64,000 bases of DNA from NCBI RefSeq assembly GCF_011057715.1, contig NZ_LNGH01000053.1, positions 1-64,000 of the forward strand, in the 5' to 3' direction. A model generated the notes under the pieces. The model searched no databases, was not told where the DNA came from, and saw only the letters and a program-made list of their open reading frames with translations. Shown here piece after piece: positions 55,951 to 64,000 of this stretch. The position numbers were made by a program, and so were the translations under genes. The stretch comes from Marinitoga sp. 38H-ov (GTDB lineage: Bacteria > Thermotogota > Thermotogae > Petrotogales > Petrotogaceae). The number at the start of each line of letters is the position of its first letter. The first letter of the stretch is position 1.

Positions 55951-57180
55951 TTGTATATTCCATTATACGAATCATTAAGGCCAAAAAAATTAAATGAAGT
56001 AATTGGAAATCAAAAATTAAAAGGTATTTTAAGAAATTGGATAATAAAAGATAAAATTAAATCATTTGTAATTTACGGGCCACCAGGGTCCGGTAAAACT
56101 ACTATAATATCAGCTTTTCTAAATGAATTAGATACTAATAGGTATGAAATTCATAAAATTTCTGGAGCATTGGAAGGAGCAAAAACTCTTAAAACTATTA
56201 TTGCTCAATCAGAAACACCTCTTTTTAAAAAACAAATAGTTTTATTTGTTGATGAAATTCATAGATTAAATAAAGCTGAACAAGATGTATTGCTGTTACA
56301 TGTAGAAAAAGGAGATTTGATTTTAATAGGTTCTACTACAGAGAATCCTTCTTTTTCCATAAACCCAGCGTTATTATCAAGAATATTGACTTTTGAAATT
56401 TCCCCTTTAAATGAGGAAGATATAGAAGAATTATTAAATATAATAGAAAAGAAATTTCAGAATGTTTCATTTTCTAAAAATTTAAATATTCATTTAAAAA
56501 CATATTTTGGTTATGACATAAGAAGAATAATAAATACAATTGAGGCATTAATTGATATAGGAATAAAAGAAATAGAGCCTGATTCATTTAAAGAAATATT
56601 ATCCTCTTTTGGCTATTCAAAAGAGGATAAATATGATGCTATATCAGCTTTTATAAAAAGTGTTAGAGGTAGTGATCCAGATGCAGCTGTATTTTATTTA
56701 GCATATATGTTAGAAAATGGAGAAGATCCATTATATATAGCGAGACGATTAATGATACTAGCATCCGAGGATATTGGACTTGCAGATCCTATAGCGTTAA
56801 ATATTGCTGTTTCTGCATTTTTAGCAACAAAAGAAATAGGATATCCAGAATGTTTATATCCATTAACAGAAGCAACAATTTATTTATCTTCAGCACCAAA
56901 ATCCAATTCTTCCTTAAATGCATATATGACAGCTAAACAATATATTAATATTGATTTTGAAATACCTATGAAACTTAGAAATCCGGTTACTAAATGGATG
57001 AAAACAAAAGGATATGGTAAAGATTATAAATACCCACATGATTATAATGGGTTTATAAAAGATTATTATTTACCAGAAAAAATAAAAAATACTCAAATAT
57101 ATAAACCATATGATATAGGATTTGAGAATAAAATAAAACAACGTTTAAAAAAATTATGGGATGGGTTTAAGAACTATTAG
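55951..57180 (+). CDS. rarA: Replication-associated recombination protein RarA (MgsA)
   Basis: AAA+ ATPase related to clamp loaders, acting at stalled replication forks. 409 residues: PLYESLRPKKLNEVIGNQ at the start, Walker A GPPGSGKTT, Walker B VLFVDEIHRLNKAEQ, sensor 1 GSTTENPSF, then the RarA C-terminal block FIKSVRGSDPDAAVFYLAYMLENGEDPLYIARRL in sequence and APKSNSS, YPHDYNG. Starts at a TTG behind AAGGTGATAAA. The 3' end overlaps the convergent S4 gene by four bases. Confidence 0.95.
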   Translation: MYIPLYESLRPKKLNEVIGNQKLKGILRNWIIKDKIKSFVIYGPPGSGKTTIISAFLNELDTNRYEIHKISGALEGAKTLKTIIAQSETPLFKKQIVLFVDEIHRLNKAEQDVLLLHVEKGDLILIGSTTENPSFSINPALLSRILTFEISPLNEEDIEELLNIIEKKFQNVSFSKNLNIHLKTYFGYDIRRIINTIEALIDIGIKEIEPDSFKEILSSFGYSKEDKYDAISAFIKSVRGSDPDAAVFYLAYMLENGEDPLYIARRLMILASEDIGLADPIALNIAVSAFLATKEIGYPECLYPLTEATIYLSSAPKSNSSLNAYMTAKQYINIDFEIPMKLRNPVTKWMKTKGYGKDYKYPHDYNGFIKDYYLPEKIKNTQIYKPYDIGFENKIKQRLKKLWDGFKNY

Positions 57181-57413
57181 ACGTTATTATTAATATTTAT
57201 TTCTTCTAATATTTCAATTTTATAGTCATCTGTAATTTTAAAAATAATTTTTTTATTGTATAATGTAATGTTAATTATATCCCCGGATTTCACCTCATAT
57301 GAAGGTTTTAGTGTATTGTTATTTTTTGTTATTTTTCCGGCTTTAGCTAATTCATTAGCAATAGTTCTTCTTTTAATTATTTTATTTACCTTTAAAAACT
57401 TGTCCAATCTCAT
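57177..57413 (-). CDS. S4-domain RNA-binding protein, Hsp15/RqcP-like
   Basis: 78-residue protein that is mainly one S4 domain: MRLDKFLKVNKIIKRRTIA, ANELAKAGKI, then VKSGDIINITLYNKK. Size and start match the RqcP/YabO-Hsp15 group, which binds peptidyl-tRNA on stalled 50S subunits during ribosome quality control. GGAGG is ten bases before the ATG. Convergent with rarA, with overlapping stops. Function is inferred by family only. Confidence 0.85.
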   Translation of the reverse strand: MRLDKFLKVNKIIKRRTIANELAKAGKITKNNNTLKPSYEVKSGDIINITLYNKKIIFKITDDYKIEILEEININNNV

Positions 57414-57473
57414 TTATTAACAACCTCCGTGAAAAATTTTTCATTATTGTGAATTAAAATCGTTTTTTAATAC

Positions 57474-57502
57474 TTGACATTATGGTGTAAAATAATTATA
57501 AT
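57474..57502 (+). promoter_or_regulatory. Consensus promoter of the opp operon
   Basis: TTGACA (57474-57479), exactly 17 bases, TATAAT (57497-57502): a full sigma-70 consensus about 50 bases before oppD. Confidence 0.9.
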
Positions 57503-57552
57503 ATATTAAGTGAAAATATTCAATAATTAAATTTAATTATGAGGTGATAGAG

Positions 57553-58575
57553 TTGTCTGAGCCAGTTCTTATAGTAGAAAACTTAAAAACCTATTTCGAC
57601 ATAGCTGAAGGAACAGTTAAGGCAGTAAACGGAGTTTCTTTTACTTTAAATAAGAATGAGTCTTTAGGTGTTGTTGGTGAAACAGGTTCTGGAAAAAGTG
57701 TTACTATGAAAACTATAATGGGATTAATAAAAAAACCAGGATATATTCCTGAAGGTAAAATTTTATTTTACACTGATGAATTCAGTAAAGATGGGAAAAA
57801 GGAATATATTGATTTAACAAAATTACCATACAATCAATTTACTAGAATAAGGGGAAAACATGTTGCTATGATTTTCCAAGATCCAATGACATCTTTAAAT
57901 CCAATGTATACTGTAGCTGATCAAATGATAGAAACAATAATGTATCATCAAAATGTTTCTGAAGAAGAAGCAAGAAAAAGAGCTATAGAATTATTAAGGA
58001 AAGTTGGAATTCCAAATGCTGAGGAAAGAATAGATGACTATCCTTTCCAATTTTCAGGAGGACAAAGACAAAGAATTGTTATCGCTATAGGTTTATCATG
58101 TAATCCAGAATTATTAATAGCTGATGAACCAACAACAGCACTTGATGTTACTATTCAAGCACAGATATTAGAATTAATGAAAGATTTGCAAAATGAATTT
58201 AATACGGCAATGATTTATATAACACATGATTTATCTGTTGTAGCTGAGATAGCAGATAAAGTTATGGTTATGTATGGTGGAATGCAAATGGAATTAGCTG
58301 ATGTGAATACTATTTTTGAAAAGCCATTGCATCCTTATACACATATGTTATTAAATTGTATTCCAAGACATGATGCTAAAAAAGAGGAGTTAGAACCAAT
58401 TCCAGGACAACCACCAATAATGTTAGATCCTCCAGAACTATGTCCGTTTTTACCTAGATGCCCTAAAGCAACAGATAGATGTAGAAAAGAATTAGCACCA
58501 TTTAAAGAAGTTGAACAAGGACATTATATAAGATGTTGGAACCCAATGGACGTAGAAATGGAGGGAGATAAATAA
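57553..58575 (+). CDS. oppD: Oligopeptide-type ABC transporter ATPase OppD
   Basis: Cytosolic ATPase driving a family-5 (peptide or oligosaccharide) importer. About 340 residues: Walker A GETGSGKS, Q-loop FQDPMTSLNP, signature FSGGQRQR, Walker B LLIADEPTTALD, H-loop ITHD. The C-terminus has the OppD extension with cysteines (ELCPFLPRCPKATDRC ... IRCWNP), likely a 4Fe-4S site as in other Opp/Dpp ATPases. The TTG at 57553 follows GAGGTGAT; the ATG-less upstream codons lie inside that site. Stop and next start overlap by one base. Confidence 0.95.
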   Translation: MSEPVLIVENLKTYFDIAEGTVKAVNGVSFTLNKNESLGVVGETGSGKSVTMKTIMGLIKKPGYIPEGKILFYTDEFSKDGKKEYIDLTKLPYNQFTRIRGKHVAMIFQDPMTSLNPMYTVADQMIETIMYHQNVSEEEARKRAIELLRKVGIPNAEERIDDYPFQFSGGQRQRIVIAIGLSCNPELLIADEPTTALDVTIQAQILELMKDLQNEFNTAMIYITHDLSVVAEIADKVMVMYGGMQMELADVNTIFEKPLHPYTHMLLNCIPRHDAKKEELEPIPGQPPIMLDPPELCPFLPRCPKATDRCRKELAPFKEVEQGHYIRCWNPMDVEMEGDK

Positions 58576-59738
58576 TGCTTTTAAGAGTTAATAATTTAAA
58601 AAAATATTTTCCTATAAAACACGGATTTATAGTTGAAAAAACTGTTGGATATGTAAAGGCTGTTGATGATGTTAGTTTTGAATTGGATAAAGGCGAAACA
58701 TATGGGCTTGTTGGAGAATCGGGTTGTGGTAAAACAACAATTGGTAAAACAATTTTAAGATTATATAATCAAACTGATGGAGAAATATTTATAGATGACA
58801 AAGATACAAGTTATCTATTTTTAAAAAGATCAGAAGCTAAAGAATATTTAAAAAATCATTATATTGATATTTTAAATAATGGAATAAAGAAAAAATCAGA
58901 ATCAGAATTTTTAAATGAATTACCAGATTATAAAAAACCATATTTTGAATATTTGATCAAAAATGGAGAATCAAAGTTTATTGATTACATGCTATCTGAT
59001 TTAAAAGAAAAGAGAATGCACTTTAGAAGAAAGGTACAAATTGTTTTCCAAGATCCAACATCATCTTTGAACCCTAGAATGACAGTTGGTGCAATATTAT
59101 CAGAACCATTATTATTTCACGGTATAGCTAAGAATAAAAATGATGCTTTTGATATAGTTAAAGAAATACTTGTAAATGTTGGTCTTAAAAAATATCATGT
59201 TGACAGATATCCACATCAATTCTCAGGAGGACAAAGACAAAGAATTGCTGTAGCTAGAGCTGCTATATTAAAACCAGATTTGATAATTCTTGACGAACCT
59301 ACATCAGCATTAGATGTTTCAGTTCAAGCACAAATTATTAAATTATTAAAAGATTTACAATCAGAATTAAACGCAGGTTATTTATTTATTTCTCATGATC
59401 TTGGTGTTGTTAGATTTATTTCTAATTATGTTGGTATTATGTATTTAGGAAGAATGGTTGAATATGGTGACTCTGATGAAATTTTTGACAACTTTAAACA
59501 TCCATATACTGAAGCATTATTAAATGCAGCTCCAGTTCCTGATCCAAAAAAGAGAAGAGACAGAAAGCAATTTATTATAAAAGGACAAGTTCCTTCTCCA
59601 ATTAATAGACCAAATGGATGTTTCTTCTCACCAAGATGTAAATATGCATTTGAACCATGTTCTAAAAAATATCCAGAATATTATGAAGTAGAAAAAAATC
59701 ATTATGTAGGTTGTTATAAATTTGAACCAAAATCTTAA
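58575..59738 (+). CDS. oppF: Oligopeptide-type ABC transporter ATPase OppF, with an insertion
   Basis: Partner ATPase. 387 residues: Walker A GESGCGKTT, Q-loop FQDPTSSLNPRM, FSGGQRQR, LIILDEPTSALD, ISHD, and the Cys-rich end (CFFSPRCKYAFEPCSKKYPEYYE region). Between Walker A and Q-loop, about residues 78-152, sits an extra segment (FLKRSEAKEYLKNHYIDILN, KSESEFLNELPDYKKPYFEY) that standard OppF (about 320 residues) lacks. It is helical and charged and lies where the ATPase faces the permease coupling helices. No frame disruption, so it is a true part of the protein. Confidence 0.94.
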   Translation: MLLRVNNLKKYFPIKHGFIVEKTVGYVKAVDDVSFELDKGETYGLVGESGCGKTTIGKTILRLYNQTDGEIFIDDKDTSYLFLKRSEAKEYLKNHYIDILNNGIKKKSESEFLNELPDYKKPYFEYLIKNGESKFIDYMLSDLKEKRMHFRRKVQIVFQDPTSSLNPRMTVGAILSEPLLFHGIAKNKNDAFDIVKEILVNVGLKKYHVDRYPHQFSGGQRQRIAVARAAILKPDLIILDEPTSALDVSVQAQIIKLLKDLQSELNAGYLFISHDLGVVRFISNYVGIMYLGRMVEYGDSDEIFDNFKHPYTEALLNAAPVPDPKKRRDRKQFIIKGQVPSPINRPNGCFFSPRCKYAFEPCSKKYPEYYEVEKNHYVGCYKFEPKS

Positions 59739-59757
59739 ATTCAAGGGAGGGAGTAGT

Positions 59758-61500
59758 ATGAAGAAGTTTTTAGTCTTATTATTAGTTTTTGTTTCAGCAT
59801 TAGCAGTATTTGCTGAAGAAGTAGATTGGGCAATTGAAGACGTTGCTGGAAAACCAGGGGGTACATTGTTTTTAGACACAACATCCGGTCCAAAAACAAT
59901 GAATCCAGCATGGGCACAAGAAACATCATCTACAGATATTATCGGATGGGTATTAGACACATTAGTACATTCTTCTAACAAAGGTTTAGCAGAATTACCA
60001 GGATTAGCAAAAGAATTTTCTGCTAAAGTTACAGAAGATGGAAAAACAGTATATACATATGTTTTAAGAAAAGGTTTAAAATGGTCAGATGGTGAACCAT
60101 TAACAGTTGATGATGTTATTTGGTCATTTGAAAAAATATGGTTTGATGAAAATATGACAGCAAATGGAAATGCTGGTTATATGGATTCAAATGATGAATT
60201 ACCATCAATAGTTAGGGTAGATGATTATACAGTACAATTTATTTATAACTCAAAATTCAGAAGAGGTCATGAATCAATTGGATGGACAGAAATATTACCA
60301 AAACATGTATTAGAACCATATTATAACGAAGGTAAATTCCAAGAAGCTTGGTCATTAGCAGAATTAGATAAAGTAGTTGGTTCAGGTCCATTTGTATTAA
60401 AAGAATATAAAGAAGGCGTTAGAGTTGTATTAGAAAAGAACCCTTACTATTATAGAAAAGATAAAAATGGTGTTCAATTACCATATTTAGATCAAATTAT
60501 ATACATAATCGTTAAAGACTTAAATACAGGTAGATTAAAGTTCGAAGCTGGAGAAACAGATATTTATTCTCCAACAGCTGAAGAATTCCCAGAAATTAGA
60601 GCAATGGCAGAAGAAAAAGGTTGGATAGTAAAACAAGGTGGACCAAACTTAGGATCAAACTTTGTAACATTTAACTTTAACGCAAAAGATCCTGTAAAGA
60701 GAAAATGGTTTAGAAATGATCACTTTAGAAGAGCTATTGCTTATGCTATTGATAAACAAACATTAATTGATGTATTATATAATGGTTTAGGTGCTGCATT
60801 ATACGGTCCAGTATCACCATCATCAGGATTCTATAATCCAGAAGTAGAAAACTTAGGATTCAGATATTCTTTAGCAAGAGCAAAGAGAGAATTAAAAGAT
60901 GGTGGCTTTGTATTAAAAGGTGGAAAATTATATGATGCAGATGGAAATCAAGTTAAATTTGAATTAACAACAAATGCAGGTAATAATGTTAGGGAAGAAA
61001 TTGGTAATATCTTAAAAGAAAACTTATCAAAATTAGGAATTGAAGTTAACTTCGCACCAATGCAATTTAATTCATTAGTTGGAAAATTAGTTTCAACAGG
61101 TGATTGGGAAGCAATTATTATTGGTTTAACAGGTTCAGTTGATCCAGCATCAGGATGGAATGTATGGAGATTAGACGGTGGATTACATTTCTGGAATTAT
61201 TCACCAGAAGTAAAACCAGATATGTACGATGATGCATTAAAAGCAGATTACATGGTACCAGAATATGAAAAGAGAATAGATGAAATTATGAGATTACAAG
61301 TTACAGCTGTAGATAAGGATGAATTAAGAAAATTATTTGATGAATTCCAAATGTTAGTTGCAGAACATCAAGTATTAGTATATACAGTTGCACAAAATTA
61401 TTTAATAGCTTACAAAAATACAGTTCATATATACAACCCAGAACCAAACCCAGCAGCAGGCGTATTATGGGCAGGATGGAATATCTGGAAAGATCAATAA
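59758..61500 (+). CDS. oppA: Family-5 extracellular solute-binding protein (OppA-like)
   Basis: Periplasmic binding protein for peptides or oligosaccharides. 580 residues, signal peptide MKKFLVLLLVFVSALAVFA with cleavage before EEVDW. Family markers: GGTLFLDTTSGPKTMNPAWA, LRKGLKWSDGEPLTVDDVIWSFE (SBP_bac_5 signature), GSGPFVLKEYKEGVRVVLEKNPYYY, and FRRAIAYAIDKQTLIDVLYNG. No lipobox. In Thermotogota many such proteins bind sugars, so the ligand is open. The ATG at 59758 follows GGGAGGGAGTAGT. Codon choice is more uniform than in neighbours, fitting high expression. Confidence 0.93.
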   Translation: MKKFLVLLLVFVSALAVFAEEVDWAIEDVAGKPGGTLFLDTTSGPKTMNPAWAQETSSTDIIGWVLDTLVHSSNKGLAELPGLAKEFSAKVTEDGKTVYTYVLRKGLKWSDGEPLTVDDVIWSFEKIWFDENMTANGNAGYMDSNDELPSIVRVDDYTVQFIYNSKFRRGHESIGWTEILPKHVLEPYYNEGKFQEAWSLAELDKVVGSGPFVLKEYKEGVRVVLEKNPYYYRKDKNGVQLPYLDQIIYIIVKDLNTGRLKFEAGETDIYSPTAEEFPEIRAMAEEKGWIVKQGGPNLGSNFVTFNFNAKDPVKRKWFRNDHFRRAIAYAIDKQTLIDVLYNGLGAALYGPVSPSSGFYNPEVENLGFRYSLARAKRELKDGGFVLKGGKLYDADGNQVKFELTTNAGNNVREEIGNILKENLSKLGIEVNFAPMQFNSLVGKLVSTGDWEAIIIGLTGSVDPASGWNVWRLDGGLHFWNYSPEVKPDMYDDALKADYMVPEYEKRIDEIMRLQVTAVDKDELRKLFDEFQMLVAEHQVLVYTVAQNYLIAYKNTVHIYNPEPNPAAGVLWAGWNIWKDQ

Positions 61501-61517
61501 TTAATTTTATTTTAATT

Positions 61518-61551
61518 GGGAGTGGGGGAATGTGGAGTTTTCTCCACTCCC
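61518..61551 (+). terminator. Intercistronic hairpin between oppA and oppB
   Basis: GGGAGTGG (61518-61525) can pair with CCACTCCC (61544-61551), or alternatively GTGGAG with CTCCAC around a TTTT loop. Only a short T-run follows. A partial terminator or mRNA-protecting hairpin that lets oppA be made in excess. Confidence 0.65.
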
Positions 61552-61580
61552 TTTCAAATTAAATTGAGGAGGTATTATGG

Positions 61581-62558
61581 ATGTTAAAGTATATCCTTAG
61601 AAGGATTATTCTATCTATTCCCGTTCTACTGGGAGTATCTATTGTTTCATTTATGATTATATCCTTAGCTCCTGGTGATTTTTTAGATTCATATAGGCTA
61701 AATCCTGCAGTAGATGCAGAACAAGTAAAATTATTAGAAAAAAACTTTGGTCTTGATAAATCACCAGTTGTTCAATACTTTTTATGGTTAAAAAATATGC
61801 TTCAAGGTGAATGGGGACAATCATTCACATATCAAGTTCCTGTATGGGATTTAATTTGGAGAAGAGTTGGAGCAACATTATTATTAAGTATTACAACATT
61901 CATTTTTACCTGGGGGATAGGTATCCCGCTGGGTATATATGCAGCATTGCATCAATATAGTTTAGGTGATCAAATAGTAGCAGTTATTGGATTTATAGGA
62001 TTATCAATTCCTAATTTCTTCTTTGCGTTATTATTTTTATTTTTTGCAGCAAAAACCGGAGGAAAATATTTCCCTGTTGGTGGATACATATCATTAGATT
62101 ATGATTCATTCCCTGTATGGAAGAAATTTCTAGATATTGTATGGCATGTACTTGGTCCAATGATTACTTTAGGTACATCGGGTCTTGCTGGTACAATGAG
62201 AATTATGAGAGGTCAATTACTTGATGAATTAAAACAAGATTATGTTGAATTTGCAAGAGCAAAAGGTATGCCTGAAAATGTTGTTATATATAAACACGCC
62301 TTAAGAAATGCTATAAACCCAATAATAACAGCTTTAGGATTTTCCATATCAGGTCTTTTAGGTGGAGCTGTTTTAACAGAAAACGTATTTGGATGGCCAG
62401 GTATGGGACAATTAATCATTGAAGCATTATTACAACAAGATATTTTTGTTATAATGGCTGATATTATGTTAGCTTCTGTATTATTAGTTGTTGGTAATTT
62501 AATTGCAGATATATTATTAGCAGCAGTTGATCCAAGAGTTCGTTTGAGATTAGGATAA
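61581..62558 (+). CDS. oppB: Oligopeptide-type ABC transporter permease OppB
   Basis: Inner-membrane permease, 325 residues, six hydrophobic segments: MLKYILRRIILSIPVLLGVS start typical of OppB/DppB, SPVVQYFLWLKNMLQGEWGQSF in the periplasmic loop, and the EAA-like loop DYVEFARAKGMPENVVIYKHALRNA (seen with the conserved ARAKG). Ends IADILLAAVDPRVRL as the family does. GAGGAGGT lies eight bases before the ATG; another ATG four bases earlier is out of frame. Confidence 0.95.
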   Translation: MLKYILRRIILSIPVLLGVSIVSFMIISLAPGDFLDSYRLNPAVDAEQVKLLEKNFGLDKSPVVQYFLWLKNMLQGEWGQSFTYQVPVWDLIWRRVGATLLLSITTFIFTWGIGIPLGIYAALHQYSLGDQIVAVIGFIGLSIPNFFFALLFLFFAAKTGGKYFPVGGYISLDYDSFPVWKKFLDIVWHVLGPMITLGTSGLAGTMRIMRGQLLDELKQDYVEFARAKGMPENVVIYKHALRNAINPIITALGFSISGLLGGAVLTENVFGWPGMGQLIIEALLQQDIFVIMADIMLASVLLVVGNLIADILLAAVDPRVRLRLG

Positions 62559-62571
62559 TGGAGGGAAAATA

Positions 62572-64000
62572 ATGGCTGAAGAAATTAAAAATGAACAACA
62601 ACAACAAGATGTTTTTGAAAAACAATTTTTATCTACCCCTCAATTAGTATGGAGAGCGTTAAAAAGACATAAATTTGGTCTTGTTGCTATGTGGATATTA
62701 CTTATATTATATATTTTTGCATTATTTGCAGATTTTCTTTCACCAATGGATTATAGGGTTCAACATATACAATTTAAATATGCTCCTCCAATGAAAGTTT
62801 TTTGGAAAGATGAAACAGGAAAACTTGCAGGGCCTCATGTTTATTTATACAAAAGAGTTAAAGATCCAGTAACTTTCCAAAGTACATATAAGGAAGCAAC
62901 TTATTTTGATAATTTTAAAGTATACGATGATTTTTCAGGTGTAGAGACAACATTAAAAGTAGGAGAATATAACCCAGATTATGAATCTACAGTTACAAAT
63001 TATCAATTTGTATTGAGCTATAATACAATTGCTGTGACAAATGATGGAAAAGAGTACAATATTTTAACAGAATCAAAAACAGAACCATTAGTAACTTTTG
63101 AAGAATTAGGAATTAAAGATAAGATTATAAATAAAAATGAAGAAGGGTTTTTAAATATTGATCAAATACCTTTATTAAAAGGTGAAAATGTATTATTATC
63201 TGTAGAGGATAGAGGTATAGCTTCAACTTTCTATTTTGAAGAAAATTATAAGACAAAATCAAATTTAGAAAGATATAATTTAAAACCAGAAGATATTAAA
63301 GAATTTAGAAAATATGTTTCTTTAGATGTAATTGAAGTTGAAACAGAAGATGATTTCTATGAATTTTACCCAGAAAACATTTTAGGAGTTAATTTGAAGA
63401 AATTTAACCTTAAATTCTTTACTAAAGGTTGGGAATATAAATGGTTAGGATTTATTCCTGGAAATATTCATTTATTTGGTGTTGAAAAAAGTAAATTACC
63501 ATATTTTGCAGAGGATTATGCATCTAAAGACGGTATTATCTACTTATGGGGTGCAGATAAGTTCGGTAGAGATATGATTAGTAGATTATTATTTGGTAGT
63601 AGAGTTTCATTGACAATTGGTTTATTAGGTATTGCTATTACATTTACAATTGGTTTAATGCTAGGTGGAGTAGCTGGATACTTTGGTGGTTGGATTGATG
63701 AGATATTAATGAGATTTACAGAAATATTAATGTCTATTCCAAGTTTCTATTTATTAGTATCATTAAGTGCTATATTACCTTCTGAATTATCACCATCAAT
63801 AAAATATATTTTAATTATAGTTATATTATCTTTTATTGGATGGCCTGGTATGACAAGGGTTATTAGAGGTATGACACTCGGTTTAAAAGAAACAGAATTT
63901 ATTCAAGCAGCTGTTGCTTTAGGTTATCCATCAAGAAAAATTATATGGAAACATTTATTACCTAATACAGCAACATATGTTATTGTTTCTGCTACATTAT
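62572..64000 (+). CDS. oppC: Oligopeptide-type ABC transporter permease OppC, with large periplasmic insertion (cut off by the window)
   Basis: The ATG at 62572 follows GGAGGG; the frame stays open to the window end, so the gene is partial at its 3' end (at least 476 residues seen). A cytosolic start with a Gln-rich patch (NEQQQQDVFEKQF) leads to the first helix at about 30-52 (FGLVAMWILLILYIFALFADF). Normal OppC has some 50 residues before WGTDxxGRD; here about 265 residues precede WGADKFGRDMISRLL near 323. After that come typical helices and the EAA-like loop KETEFIQAAVALGYPSRKIIWKHLLPN (central AVALG). The inserted part is mostly beta-like and has no stop or frame change. Confidence 0.9.
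   Translation, partial: MAEEIKNEQQQQDVFEKQFLSTPQLVWRALKRHKFGLVAMWILLILYIFALFADFLSPMDYRVQHIQFKYAPPMKVFWKDETGKLAGPHVYLYKRVKDPVTFQSTYKEATYFDNFKVYDDFSGVETTLKVGEYNPDYESTVTNYQFVLSYNTIAVTNDGKEYNILTESKTEPLVTFEELGIKDKIINKNEEGFLNIDQIPLLKGENVLLSVEDRGIASTFYFEENYKTKSNLERYNLKPEDIKEFRKYVSLDVIEVETEDDFYEFYPENILGVNLKKFNLKFFTKGWEYKWLGFIPGNIHLFGVEKSKLPYFAEDYASKDGIIYLWGADKFGRDMISRLLFGSRVSLTIGLLGIAITFTIGLMLGGVAGYFGGWIDEILMRFTEILMSIPSFYLLVSLSAILPSELSPSIKYILIIVILSFIGWPGMTRVIRGMTLGLKETEFIQAAVALGYPSRKIIWKHLLPNTATYVIVSATL

Overview
The window is a very AT-rich bacterial chromosome segment that looks like a Thermotogota genome, most likely Marinitoga or a close relative in the Petrotogaceae. This rests on codon and base use, a SpoVS protein in an organism with no other sporulation gene in view, an adenosine-specific kinase (PF04008), an H-NOX chemoreceptor of the thermophilic-anaerobe type, an outer-membrane beta-barrel beside sugar genes, and many HD-GYP proteins. 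The genus is inferred, not proven. Genes are densely packed in short operons. Starts typically follow a GGTGAT or GGAGG type ribosome binding site with a short spacer, and promoters often carry an extended -10 (TGnTATAAT, frequently exactly TGATATAAT).

Layout. 1-10 kb: 5S rRNA, aldo/keto reductase, a solitary adenine-N6 DNA methyltransferase with a ZIP metal transporter, 1-Cys peroxiredoxin, a membrane HD-GYP sensor, adenosine-specific kinase, tRNA-Pro, an H-NOX/MCP chemoreceptor whose pocket residues match an O2-binding H-NOX, and SpoVS. 10-19.5 kb: tRNA-Arg, a phosphoesterase/PP-loop/Lnt/MBL/lipoprotein/phosphotransbutyrylase run, a GAF-like protein, and a TetR regulator with an MMPL exporter. 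19.5-26 kb: FMN riboswitch and ribBA-H-D-E, an exported patatin, serine dehydratase subunits and NAD synthetase. 26-46 kb: signal transduction, described below. 46-57 kb: a sugar ABC transporter with a LacI-type operator, an outer-membrane protein, GalT, GlgA, CBS-ACT, DegV pair, RarA and an S4 protein. 57.5-64 kb: an oligopeptide-type ABC transporter (oppD-F-A-B-C; oppC runs off the end).

The most striking part is a tightly spaced 14-gene + strand operon at 30257-45921. It encodes a HEAT-repeat protein, CheR, CheY, CheA, a ParA ATPase, a 96-residue TPR protein whose N-terminus copies the ParA-activating peptide of ParB, a lidless Hsp70, a soluble receptor with two MCP signalling tips (DosM-like), a three-domain CheW, CheB, an HD-GYP protein, a second receiver, a GAF plus degenerate histidine-kinase protein, and a degenerate HD-GYP protein with a possible PilZ-like C-terminus. 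A divergent operon (CheX-like phosphatase, histidine kinase, receiver) and another HD-GYP gene flank it. No component has a membrane anchor. I infer a cytoplasmic chemosensory array that is partitioned by ParA, may be assembled with a dedicated chaperone, and whose likely output is cyclic-di-GMP hydrolysis.

A second theme is start-codon use. The TetR gene and the patatin gene have well-placed ribosome binding sites followed by ATT and ATA, with no ordinary start that would preserve the whole domain; cheB and the degenerate HD-GYP gene may do the same.
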